Source: Palsa-661 sp035535015
GTDB lineage: Bacteria; Actinomycetota; Acidimicrobiia; Acidimicrobiales; UBA8190
Assembly: GCA_035535015.1 (NCBI GenBank)
Contig: DATLQU010000059.1
Span: forward strand, 1-64,000
Direction of reading: 5' to 3'
Length of the DNA: 64,000 nt
The notes below the pieces were generated by a model, which was not told where the DNA came from, searched no databases, and worked only from the letters and a program-made list of their open reading frames with translations. Below, piece by piece: positions 50,012-57,514 of the stretch. The first letter of the stretch is position 1. Each line of letters opens with the position of its first letter. A program made the translations under genes and the position numbers.

Positions 50012-51289
50012 GTGACGACCCAGCAGGCGCAGTCGGTGGACGACATCGACCTTTCCGACCTCGAATTCTGGGCCCTGCCATGGAGCAGCCGGGAGGCGGC
50101 CTTCAAGACACTGCGCCAGAAGCGGCCCATCGCCTTCTTCGAGGAACCGGAACTGGACGAGTCCATGCCCTTCCCCCAGGGGCCGGGCTACTACGCCATC
50201 ACCCGCTACCACGACATCGTGGAGATGAGCCGGCACCCCGAGCTGTTCTGTTCGGGCCGGTCGGCCACGTCCATCTTCGACATGCCCGTGGAATTCCTCG
50301 AGTTCTTCGGGTCGATGATCAACATGGACGACCCCCGGCACGCCCGGCTGCGCCGGATCGTCTCGGCCGCCTTCAACCCCCGGATGGTCAAGAGCATCGA
50401 GGAGACCATCCAGCAGGTGGCCGACTCGATCATCGAGACGGTGCGGGAGGGGGGCGAATGCGACTTTGTCACCGAGGTGGCCTCCCGGCTCCCCCTCAAG
50501 GTGATCTGCGACATGCTGGGGATTCCCGAGAGCGACTACGACACCGTCTTCCGCGCCTCCAATGTGATCCTCTCGGCCGGGGACACCGAGTACATCCCCG
50601 AGGGTGCTGACCCCGTCGTCACCTTGTTGAACGCCGGGGCGGAGCTGGCCGGGCTCATGGAGGGTCTGGCTGCCTTCCGGGCCGAGAACCCCACCGACGA
50701 CCTCACCTCGGAGCTGCTCCACGCCAACGTCGACGGGGAGTCGCTCACCCACGCCGAGCTGGCCTCGTTCTTCATCCTGCTGCTGGTGGCCGGGAATGAG
50801 ACCACCCGCAACGCCATCTCCCACGGCCTGTGGCTGCTCACCGAGCATCCGGACCAGCGGGCCACCTGGACCCAGGACGTCGACGGGGTGACGGCCACGG
50901 CCGTGGACGAGATCGTCCGGATCGCCACTCCGGTGATCTTCATGCGGCGGACGGTGACGGGACCGACCACTTTGTCCGACCACGAGTTCACCGAGGGCGA
51001 CAAGGTCATCCTCTTCTACAACTCGGCCAACCGGGACGAAGAGGTGTTCGCCAACCCCGACGTCTTCGACGTGACGCGGGCCCCCAACCCCCACATCGGG
51101 TTCGGCGCCCCCGGCCCCCACTTCTGCCTCGGGGCCCACCTGGCCCGGCGGGAGATGTCGGTGATGTTCCGGGAGCTCTTCCGGCATGTGCCCGACATCC
51201 GGGCCTCGGCCGAACCCGACCGGCTGCTCTCCAACTTCATCAACGGGATCAAGCACCTGCCCTGCACATTCACCGCCGGCGGCCGATGA
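50012..51289 (+). CDS. Cytochrome P450, CYP125/124/142-like
   Basis: 425 residues from a GTG at 50012 with ggagg 7 bases upstream. All P450 marks are present: I-helix AGNETT (260-265), ExxR (Glu300-Arg303), and the haem-thiolate loop FGAPGPHFCLGAHLAR with Cys372. The FGSMINMDDPRHARLRRIVSAAFNPRMV, FFILLLVAGNETTRNAISHGL and LLSNFINGIKHLPCTF stretches strongly recall the CYP125/124/142 group, which oxidises the end of the sterol side chain in mycobacteria and rhodococci. No ferredoxin or reductase gene is adjacent. The stop overlaps the next gene (ATGA). Substrate (sterol versus other branched lipid) is inferred. Confidence 0.93.
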   Translation: MTTQQAQSVDDIDLSDLEFWALPWSSREAAFKTLRQKRPIAFFEEPELDESMPFPQGPGYYAITRYHDIVEMSRHPELFCSGRSATSIFDMPVEFLEFFGSMINMDDPRHARLRRIVSAAFNPRMVKSIEETIQQVADSIIETVREGGECDFVTEVASRLPLKVICDMLGIPESDYDTVFRASNVILSAGDTEYIPEGADPVVTLLNAGAELAGLMEGLAAFRAENPTDDLTSELLHANVDGESLTHAELASFFILLLVAGNETTRNAISHGLWLLTEHPDQRATWTQDVDGVTATAVDEIVRIATPVIFMRRTVTGPTTLSDHEFTEGDKVILFYNSANRDEEVFANPDVFDVTRAPNPHIGFGAPGPHFCLGAHLARREMSVMFRELFRHVPDIRASAEPDRLLSNFINGIKHLPCTFTAGGR

Positions 51290-51804
51290 CCATGGCGGGC
51301 GGGCCCGTGAACGCCCCGATGGGTCACGGGGTCAAGCAGCGCGACATCATCAAAATGACGGAGGCCGAGGTCGACGCCTTTCTGCACGAGCGGCGGCCGA
51401 TGTCGCTGTGCACGATCAACCACGACGGATCGATCCACGCCGTGGCCATGTGGTACGGCTTCCTGGAAGGGGCCATCGCCTTCGAGACGAAGGGCAAGTC
51501 GCAGAAGGTGCAGAACCTGCGGCGTGACCCGCGGCTGACGGTGCTGGTGGAGGACGGGGACTACTACGAGGAACTGCGGGGCGTGGAGCTGGTGGGCAGC
51601 GCCGAGATCGTCGAGGATCCCGACCGGATGTGGCTGCTCGGCGTCGATCTGTTCGAGCGCTACTACGGGACCTACACCGACGAGCTGAAGCCCTTCGTGG
51701 AGACGATGCTGCACAAGCGGGTGGTGATCAAGCTGAAGGTGGACCGGGTGGTGACCTGGGACCACCGCAAACTCGGCCTGGGCTCCACCCGGCCCACCGG
51801 CTAA
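51286..51804 (+). CDS. PNPOx-like (FMN/F420-binding split barrel) protein
   Basis: 172 residues from an ATG overlapping the P450 stop (ATGA). The split-barrel pattern is clear: MTEAEVDAFLHERRPMSLCTINHDGSIHAVAMWYGFLEGAIAFETKGKSQKVQNLRRDPRLTVLVEDGDYYEELRGVELVGSAEIVED. The KGKSQKVQNLRRDPR segment is the phosphate- or cofactor-binding loop usual in FMN- and F420-dependent members. The tight coupling to a P450 gene suggests a redox partner or a step on the same substrate, but neither is established. The C-terminus is basic (KLKVDRVVTWDHRKLGLG). Confidence 0.9.
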   Translation: MTMAGGPVNAPMGHGVKQRDIIKMTEAEVDAFLHERRPMSLCTINHDGSIHAVAMWYGFLEGAIAFETKGKSQKVQNLRRDPRLTVLVEDGDYYEELRGVELVGSAEIVEDPDRMWLLGVDLFERYYGTYTDELKPFVETMLHKRVVIKLKVDRVVTWDHRKLGLGSTRPTG

Positions 51805-51846
51805 CGGGCGATCGGTCGACTCCATGAAACCGTGACGGGGCACCGG

Positions 51847-52140
51847 ATGAGCGGCGACGAGGTCTGGGCCTTTCTCGGATCCACGCCGCCGCAGACGGAC
51901 AAACTGGCCACGGTGAGGGCCGACGGGAGCCCGCATGTGGCACCGGTCTGGTTCGCCGTCGACGACCGGTGCATCGTCTTCAACCCCGGAGAGGACACGG
52001 TGAACGGCCGGGCGCCGGGCCGGGATCATCGGCGGGCGCTACATGGGTGAGGGGCCCGACGCCTACGGCGAAGGGCGACGGGGTTCCCGGCGAGCTTCTC
52101 GTCCGGCTCCGGCCGGGGCCGACCTGGCCGACGGAGGCCG
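51847..52140 (+). pseudogene. Broken PNPOx/F420-type split-barrel gene
   Basis: The first piece from the ATG at 51847 is normal (GDEVWAFLGSTPPQTDKLATVRADGSPHVAPVWFAVDD...NPGEDTVNGR) and ends where the cofactor loop should follow. About 45 residues are then missing. The C-terminal part reappears first in a second frame (IIGGRYMGEGPDAYG, from 52025) and then in a third (KGDGVPGELLVRLRPGPTW, to about 52130). Three frames and an internal deletion show a dead gene. It is a second, diverged member of the same fold as the gene just upstream. The 3' limit is approximate. Confidence 0.8.
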
Positions 52141-52162
52141 GGCTCCCGGCCCCGCCCGTCGC

Positions 52163-52176
52163 TGAAACACGTTTCA
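52163..52176. promoter_or_regulatory. KstR-like operator (TGAAACACGTTTCA)
   Basis: Perfect 6-base arms around AC, matching the published KstR consensus TnnAACnnGTTnnA at every fixed position. It lies 115 bases upstream of the SDR start at 52291, and a TACTGT that could be a -10 box follows at 52187. KstR is the TetR-type repressor of cholesterol catabolism genes. A random match to the eight fixed bases is expected about once in a window this size, so position and the full symmetry carry the weight. Confidence 0.5.
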
Positions 52177-52290
52177 CTTCCGCTGCTACTGTCTCCCCCT
52201 GGCCTGGACCGGAGAGCCGGCGGTCCGGCCCGGTGGGCCGAGGATCCGACCCGCAGGAGTGTGGGTCCGACCGGGAGAGAAGGAGCGACG

Positions 52291-53079
52291 ATGATTCTGG
52301 ACCGCTTTCGGCTGACGGATCGCGTGGCCGTGGTGACGGGTGCGGGGCGCGGGATCGGCGCCGGCACGGCGGTGGCCCTGGCCGAGGCCGGGTGCGACGT
52401 GCTGATCTCGGCCCGGACCGAGGAGCAACTGCAGGAGGTGGCCGGGCGGATCGAGGGCGCGGGGCGGAAGGTGCACGTGATCCCGGCCGACCTGAACGAT
52501 CTCGACGCCGTGGCGGCGCTCGCCCCCGCCGCCCAGGAGGCGTTCGGCCGGCTCGACATCGTGGTGAACAACGTGGGCGGGACGATGCCGAGGGGATTTC
52601 TGGAGACCTCGCCGCGCTTTCTCGAACAGGCCTTCCATTTCAACGTGGCCACCGCCCATGCGCTCAGCCGGGCCGCCGTTCCGCTGATGCTGGCCGGAGG
52701 GGGCGGGTCGGTGGTGAACATCTCCTCGGCCATGGGCCGGACCCAGGCCCGGGGATTCGTCGCCTACGGGACGGCCAAGGCCGCTCTGGCCCATTACACC
52801 CGGCTGGCCGCCACCGATCTGGCCCCGCGGATCCGGGTGAACGCCATCGCCGTCGGTTCCGTGGCCACGTCGGCTCTCGAGGTCGTTCTCACCGACGAGA
52901 CCCTGCGGACGACCATGGAGTCCGCCACCCCGCTCAAGCGGATCGGTGAGCCCGAGGACATCGCCGCCGCCATCGTCTACCTGTGCTCGCCGGCCGGGAG
53001 TTACGTGACCGGGAAGATCCTGGAGGTCGATGGCGGCCTCGACCATCCGAATCTCGATATGGGAATGCCCGATCTGTGA
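52291..53079 (+). CDS. Short-chain dehydrogenase/reductase
   Basis: 262 residues from the ATG at 52291 with aaggag 6 bases upstream. Classical SDR: DRVAVVTGAGRGIGAGTAVALAEAG (TGxxxGIG), DIVVNNVGGTMPRGF (NNVG instead of NNAG, common in one actinobacterial group), NISSAMGRTQARGFVAYGTAKAALAHYTRLAA (Ser, Tyr-x-x-x-Lys), and a C-terminal VDGGLDHPNLDMGMPDL. It would oxidise or reduce a hydroxy/keto group with NAD(P). The KstR-like operator upstream and steroid-type genes nearby suggest a hydroxysteroid or indane-CoA substrate (inference). The gene at 53158 follows on the same strand after 78 bases. Confidence 0.92.
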   Translation: MILDRFRLTDRVAVVTGAGRGIGAGTAVALAEAGCDVLISARTEEQLQEVAGRIEGAGRKVHVIPADLNDLDAVAALAPAAQEAFGRLDIVVNNVGGTMPRGFLETSPRFLEQAFHFNVATAHALSRAAVPLMLAGGGGSVVNISSAMGRTQARGFVAYGTAKAALAHYTRLAATDLAPRIRVNAIAVGSVATSALEVVLTDETLRTTMESATPLKRIGEPEDIAAAIVYLCSPAGSYVTGKILEVDGGLDHPNLDMGMPDL

Positions 53080-53157
53080 CGACTCGGTGAGTGGATGACA
53101 ACGGGCGGGCGGCCGGTGGGGAGTTCGGAAGCGGCTCGAGCAAATGAGGAGGATCCG

Positions 53158-54225
53158 GTGAGTCACCGCGTGGTGCTGTGGGGAACGGGCAACGTCGGTC
53201 GGCACGCGCTGGCCGGGATCGACGCCCGGCCCGATCTCGAACTGGTGGGGGTCTGGGTCTCGAATCCCGAGAAGGTCGGGCGCGATGCCGGGGAGTTGGC
53301 CGGACTGGGTCGATCGCTCGGTGTGGCGGCCACCAACGACGTGAACGCCATCGTGGCGCTGCAGCCCGACTGCATCGTGCACACGGCCATGGCCGATGAC
53401 CGCTTGATGGAGGCGCTCGACGACCTGGCCATGTTGCTGAAGGCGGGGATCAACGTGGTCTCCAGCGGGCCGGTGTTCCTGCAGTACCCCGACGGGGTGG
53501 TGGCGCCGGCCATGATCGAGCCGATCCGGGAGGCTGCCGCCAGCGGTGGCGTATCGCTGTTGGTGAACGGGATCGACCCCGGTTTCGCCAACGACTGGCT
53601 GCCGTTGGTCTTGACCAGCGTGTGCGAGCGGATCGACGAGGTCCGCTGCTTCGAGATCCTCAACTACGCCACCTACGACCAGCCCATGGTGATGTTCGAC
53701 ATCATGGGCTTCGGCCGGTCCATGGACAACGTCCCCATGCTGCTGCAACCGGGGGTGCTGACCATGGCCTGGGGAAGCGTGGTCCGTCAGCTGGCGGCCG
53801 GACTCGACATCGAGCTCGATGCCGTCGAGGAGAGCTACGTCCGGTTGCCGGCGCCGGAGAATTTCGCCATCGCCTCGGGCCCGATCGAGAAAGGCACGGT
53901 GGCCGGGCTGCGCTTCGAGGTTCGGGGTATGCGGGCGGGCAGGGCGGTGGTCGTCCTCGAACACGTGACCCGGTTACGCGATGACATCGGACCGGACTGG
54001 CCCCAACCGACGGGACAGGGCGGTTACCGGGTGACGATCACGGGCGAACCCAACTACACCCTCGACCTGCAGATGCTCGGGAGCGACGGCGACCACAACA
54101 CCGCCGGGCTGAAGGCCACCGCCATGCGGCTGGTGAACGCCGTTCCCGCCGTGATCGCCGGCGCTCCGGGACTTCTCACCGCCCTCGACCTTCCCCTGGT
54201 GACGGGTCGGGGACTCGCCGGCTGA
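53158..54225 (+). CDS. Diaminopentanoate-dehydrogenase-like / DapB-N-fold oxidoreductase
   Basis: 355 residues from a GTG at 53158 with gaggagg upstream. It starts SHRVVLWGTGNVGRHALAGIDARPDLELVGVWVSNPEKVGRDAGELAGLG, the Rossmann site GTGNVG of the DapB N-terminal-like family, then VHTAMADDRLMEALDDLAMLLKAGINVVSSGPVFLQYP and NGIDPGFANDWLPLVLTSVC. This is the group around 2,4-diaminopentanoate dehydrogenase, widely present in actinobacterial lipid and steroid clusters with unknown substrates. NAD(P)-dependent oxidoreduction is likely. It probably forms an operon with the SDR upstream and converges on the methyltransferase-like gene. Confidence 0.85.
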   Translation: MSHRVVLWGTGNVGRHALAGIDARPDLELVGVWVSNPEKVGRDAGELAGLGRSLGVAATNDVNAIVALQPDCIVHTAMADDRLMEALDDLAMLLKAGINVVSSGPVFLQYPDGVVAPAMIEPIREAAASGGVSLLVNGIDPGFANDWLPLVLTSVCERIDEVRCFEILNYATYDQPMVMFDIMGFGRSMDNVPMLLQPGVLTMAWGSVVRQLAAGLDIELDAVEESYVRLPAPENFAIASGPIEKGTVAGLRFEVRGMRAGRAVVVLEHVTRLRDDIGPDWPQPTGQGGYRVTITGEPNYTLDLQMLGSDGDHNTAGLKATAMRLVNAVPAVIAGAPGLLTALDLPLVTGRGLAG

Positions 54226-54244
54226 TCGACACCGGCGCCACTGC

Positions 54245-54814
54245 TCACTGCGGCGGCTTCGAGGCCCGGATCGAATAGATGAGGGGCGGCTGGGGCATGC
54301 CCGGTGGGAGGACGAAGGTGCCGTCGTCCCGGCGCTCGAGGAACGGCCACCGGGGGAAGAGGGTGAACGGGTACTCGTGGAGGAACTGGATCTCCAGGCC
54401 GGCGCCGATGAGAGCGGAGACCACCGTGCTGAGCGGGTGTTGCCACTCGTAACAGGCGTCGTGGGTCGTCGGCGCGTCGAGGTCGGCGTAGGTGCCGCTC
54501 ATCTCGTCGAACATCGGCGCCGGATCGAAGTAGGAGCGCTCGAGGTCCAGGCTCTCCCAACCGAACATGTCGGCCACCGGATGGAATTCGCTCAGGTAGA
54601 AGATCCCCCCGGGGGCGACCAGGGCGGTGCAGACATCGGCCCAGCGGGGGGTATCGGGGAGCCAGATCAGCGCACCTTTACCCGTGTAGCCATCGACCTC
54701 GCCGAGCTCGTCGACTTCGAACGGCTCGACGGCCAGTCGACGCCGGCCCGAACGGAAGCCGTCCACGTCGGAGAGGTCGCCGGCCACGTGGATGGGGACC
54801 CGTTCGTCCCACAT
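54245..54814 (-). CDS. Class I SAM methyltransferase-like protein lacking the SAM-binding core
   Basis: 189 residues from the ATG at 54814. The start MWDERVPIHVAGDLSDVDGF is typical of a methyltransferase family of about 270 residues. In that family the lead is followed by a LLHLQCHFGLDTLSWA-like SAM loop. Here EVDGY runs straight into TGKGALIWLPDTPRWADVCTALVAPGGIFYLSEFHP, which belongs to the later beta4-beta5 part. About 70 residues, including the SAM-binding loop, are gone without breaking the frame. The remainder is intact to the C-terminus (PLIYSIRASKPP). It is probably inactive as a methyltransferase, either decaying or kept for another role. The frame is open upstream of the Met (AANRE), so the true start may be earlier. 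Confidence 0.7.
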   Translation of the reverse strand: MWDERVPIHVAGDLSDVDGFRSGRRRLAVEPFEVDELGEVDGYTGKGALIWLPDTPRWADVCTALVAPGGIFYLSEFHPVADMFGWESLDLERSYFDPAPMFDEMSGTYADLDAPTTHDACYEWQHPLSTVVSALIGAGLEIQFLHEYPFTLFPRWPFLERRDDGTFVLPPGMPQPPLIYSIRASKPPQ

Positions 54815-54995
54815 CTCCCGGTTGGCGGCGATGCGCCCGGCATCGTCGGTGGCCGTGTCCGACGAGGGTCCGACGACCCGGGAACAGACGACGCGGGACC
54901 GGAGGAGGCGGAGCCGGGCACGATCTCAGAGTACGACGGCCAAGAGGATGACGGCGACGGACCCGGCGCCGTCGGAGACCCCTACTCTGTCGGCC

Positions 54996-55775
54996 ATGTC
55001 CGACACCACCCAGCCGGCGCTCTTCATCGGCCACGGCAATCCGATGAACGCTATCGAGAGCAACGTCTACTCCGATGCCTGGCGGGCCCTGGGGGCGTCA
55101 TTGCCGCGGCCTCGGGCCGTGCTCTCGATCTCGGCCCACTGGTATGTCCGGACCACCATGGTGACGGCCATGGACAACCCCCGGACGATCCACGACTTCG
55201 GAGGATTTCCGGCCGAGCTGTTCGCCGTCGAGTACCCGGCTGCGGGTTCGGCCGCGCTCGCCGGAGAGGTCCGTGATCTGCTGCGGCCGAACCGGGTGGG
55301 ACTCGATGAGTCCTGGGGTCTCGACCACGGGACCTGGTCGGTCCTCGTCCACATGTTCCCCGACGCCGACGTGCCCGTCGTCCAATTGAGCATCGACCGG
55401 TCGAAGCCTGCGGCCTTCCACTACGCGCTCGGCCAGGCGTTGGCACCGTTGTCGGACGCCGGGGTCCTCATCGTCGGCTCCGGAAACGTGGTCCACAATC
55501 TGGAGACCTACGCCTGGGGCGGCCATCCGACGGGGGCGTTCGACTGGGCCCTCCGCTTCGACGGTCAGGTCCGGCGCCTACTCGAAGCCGGTGACCATCA
55601 ACCCCTCGTCGACTACGAACAGCTGGGTCCCGACGCCCGCCTGGCCACCCCCACCCCCGACCACTACCTGCCCCTGCTCTACACCATCGGAGCGGGCGGC
55701 GGGCGATCCGTGTCCTATCCGGTGACGGGCATCGAAGGCGGATCGATCTCGATGTTGGCCGTGCGACTCGACTGA
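54996..55775 (+). CDS. DODA-type extradiol dioxygenase family protein (YgiD/LigB-like)
   Basis: 259 residues from the ATG at 54996. Recognised by ALFIGHGNPMNAIESN (first metal His), RAVLSISAHWYVRTTMV (second His), DFGGFPAELFAVEYPAAGS, GLDHGTWSVLVHMFPDADVPVVQLSID (later His residues) and LIVGSGNVVHNLETY. This matches the 4,5-DOPA dioxygenase extradiol group, which opens catecholic rings using a single metal. The physiological substrate is unknown; a role on an aromatic metabolite is likely, but nothing here points to the steroid A-ring enzyme HsaC, which is a different family. It is divergent from the truncated methyltransferase gene. Confidence 0.92.
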   Translation: MSDTTQPALFIGHGNPMNAIESNVYSDAWRALGASLPRPRAVLSISAHWYVRTTMVTAMDNPRTIHDFGGFPAELFAVEYPAAGSAALAGEVRDLLRPNRVGLDESWGLDHGTWSVLVHMFPDADVPVVQLSIDRSKPAAFHYALGQALAPLSDAGVLIVGSGNVVHNLETYAWGGHPTGAFDWALRFDGQVRRLLEAGDHQPLVDYEQLGPDARLATPTPDHYLPLLYTIGAGGGRSVSYPVTGIEGGSISMLAVRLD

Positions 55776-55863
55776 TGCGAAGCGTTGACCGGACAGCAAC
55801 GCCGTGCCCCGCTGGCCGGGCGCCGCTGCGACCTGAAGGCACCCACGACCGGGGAGGCCGACG

Positions 55864-56163
55864 ATGCCGTCCGGATTGATCCTCACCTTCGCCGACGGGG
55901 TCACCGAAGGCACGTACAACGCGGTGAACGCCACGCTCGGAATCGACATGGCCGCCGGCACCGGAGACTTTCCCGACGGCCTGATCCGCCACACGGCGGG
56001 GCCGACCCCGACGGGGGGCTGGATCGTGACCGAGGTGTGGGAGTCCGAAGACCACCAGGGCCGGTTCATGGAGAGCCGGCTGGGAGAGGCGTTGGCCACG
56101 AACGGGCTGCCGGCACCCTCGTCGGTCGTCTGGTACAGCGTCGCGCGCGACACCACCCCCTGA
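55864..56163 (+). CDS. Small hypothetical protein, dimeric alpha/beta-barrel type
   Basis: 99 residues from the ATG at 55864 with ggggagg 7 bases upstream. The order of elements (LILTFADGVTEGTYNAVNATLGI, then LIRHTAGPTPTGGWIVTEVWESEDHQGRFMESRLGEAL) resembles ferredoxin-like dimeric barrel proteins of the ABM/Dabb type: a first strand, a helix, two strands with a W-x-V-x-E-V-W core, and a final helix. No catalytic residues can be named. Such proteins serve as small monooxygenases or act in quality control. It may be the first gene before the paralogue-kinase unit, with a 238-base gap. Confidence 0.7.
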   Translation: MPSGLILTFADGVTEGTYNAVNATLGIDMAAGTGDFPDGLIRHTAGPTPTGGWIVTEVWESEDHQGRFMESRLGEALATNGLPAPSSVVWYSVARDTTP

Positions 56164-56401
56164 CCGATAGGTCAGGTCCGGCAACCGGTGGCGCGCCGCC
56201 GGCGAGGTCGAGGAGCGGGAAAATCGCAGCGTGGCCTGGCGTAAAGAGGTCGGGCTGGCCCGGGCCGGGTGCCGGTTTCCCCCTCGGGCGGGCCGGGGCA
56301 CCGTCGGTGGCGCTACTTTTGGCCCACCCCGAGGGCCCCGATGCCCGCCCTCGCCGGTGACCGGGACCCGGTCGCCGGCCCGTGCCCGCCAGGAGACCTC
56401 C

Positions 56402-57514
56402 ATGCCCGTGCCCCTCGACGAGTACCCCGTCCACCAGGTTCCGCTGTCCATGCGGCACGTGGCCTCCAGCGATCGCAACGCCTACGACCGCTGCTACCTG
56501 AACGCCCACGACCGGACCGGCGAGATCTTTCTCGTCACCGGTCTCGGCGTCTACCCGAACCTCGGGGTCATCGACGCCTACGCCACCATCCGCCACGGTG
56601 ACCGGCAGCTGTCGGTCCGGATGTCGGATGCCTTGAGCGACGACCGGACGCTCCAGCAGGTCGGGCCCTACCGGATCGAGGTCATCGAACCGCTGCAGCG
56701 GCTGCGGCTCGTCCTCGACCATGACACCGTCGGCTTCGACCTGACCTGGACGGGATCGTTCCCGGTGATCGACGAGCCCGCCCATGTCATGCGCCAGGCG
56801 GGCCGCGTCATCCTCGACGCCCAGCGCTACGCCCAGGTGGGGACGTGGTCGGGAACTCTGCGGATCGAAGGCCAGGAAATCGCCGTCACCGATGACCGCT
56901 GGCTCGGCACCCGCGACCGGTCGTGGGGCATCCGGCCGGTGGGCGAAGCGGAACCGGCCGGTCGGGCCGCCGCCGAGCCGGCCGAGGATTTCGGTTTCTG
57001 GTGGGTCTACGCGCCGTTGCGCTTCGAGGACTACGGGCTGATCATCATCGCCCAGGAGCTCGGCGACGGCACCCGGATCCTGAACGAGGCCAGCCGCGTC
57101 TGGCCGGCGGCCACGGGTCGGCCACCCGAGCAGCTGGGCTGGCCGGAGTTCGAGATCCGCTACCGGCCCGGGACCCGCCACCCCGTCGGGGCGACCCTGC
57201 ACCTGACCGAACGGGGCGGCCGGCCGCTGACGGTCGAGATCGACACCCTCGGCTTCGTCGCTCTCAACTGCGGCGCCGGCTACGGCGGAGATCCTGACTG
57301 GGGCCACGGGCAGTGGCGGGGACGGGGCTGGGTCGAGCCGCTGATCCTCGACATGAACGACCCGGCCGTGGCCGGACGGGTGCCTTTCAGCGTGGTCGAT
57401 CACGTCGGCCGGGCCGTCTGCGACGGTGCCGAGGGGTGGGGCATGTTCGAGCACGGCACCTTCGGCCGGCACACCCCGTCGGGTTTCACCGACTTCGCCT
57501 CGGTGGCCCCGTGA
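56402..57514 (+). CDS. Hypothetical protein, DUF7064/7065-like, paralogue of 58638
   Basis: 370 residues from the ATG at 56402 with aggag 7 bases upstream. Beta-rich, with no signal peptide or membrane segment. Recognisable stretches: NAYDRCYLNAHDRTGEIFLVTGLGVYPNLGVIDAYATI, YRIEVIEPLQRLRLVLDHD, and DDRWLGTRDRSWGIRPVG. The (S/T)RD(R/H)SWG motif and the FWWVYAPL/FRMIWSPI strand are shared with the protein encoded two genes on. This looks like a family of actinobacterial proteins with paired beta domains related to hydroxyneurosporene-synthase-like or lipocalin-like folds. No enzyme activity is known to me. Its stop overlaps the phosphotransferase start (TGATG). Confidence 0.75.
   Translation: MPVPLDEYPVHQVPLSMRHVASSDRNAYDRCYLNAHDRTGEIFLVTGLGVYPNLGVIDAYATIRHGDRQLSVRMSDALSDDRTLQQVGPYRIEVIEPLQRLRLVLDHDTVGFDLTWTGSFPVIDEPAHVMRQAGRVILDAQRYAQVGTWSGTLRIEGQEIAVTDDRWLGTRDRSWGIRPVGEAEPAGRAAAEPAEDFGFWWVYAPLRFEDYGLIIIAQELGDGTRILNEASRVWPAATGRPPEQLGWPEFEIRYRPGTRHPVGATLHLTERGGRPLTVEIDTLGFVALNCGAGYGGDPDWGHGQWRGRGWVEPLILDMNDPAVAGRVPFSVVDHVGRAVCDGAEGWGMFEHGTFGRHTPSGFTDFASVAP

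Noticed and set aside
47882..51256. Very long open frame (over 1,100 codons) on the minus strand
   Set aside because: It runs antisense through the CHAP and P450 genes, which have full domain sets and ribosome sites. Its product is His/Gly/Val-rich low complexity typical of antisense frames in GC-rich coding DNA.
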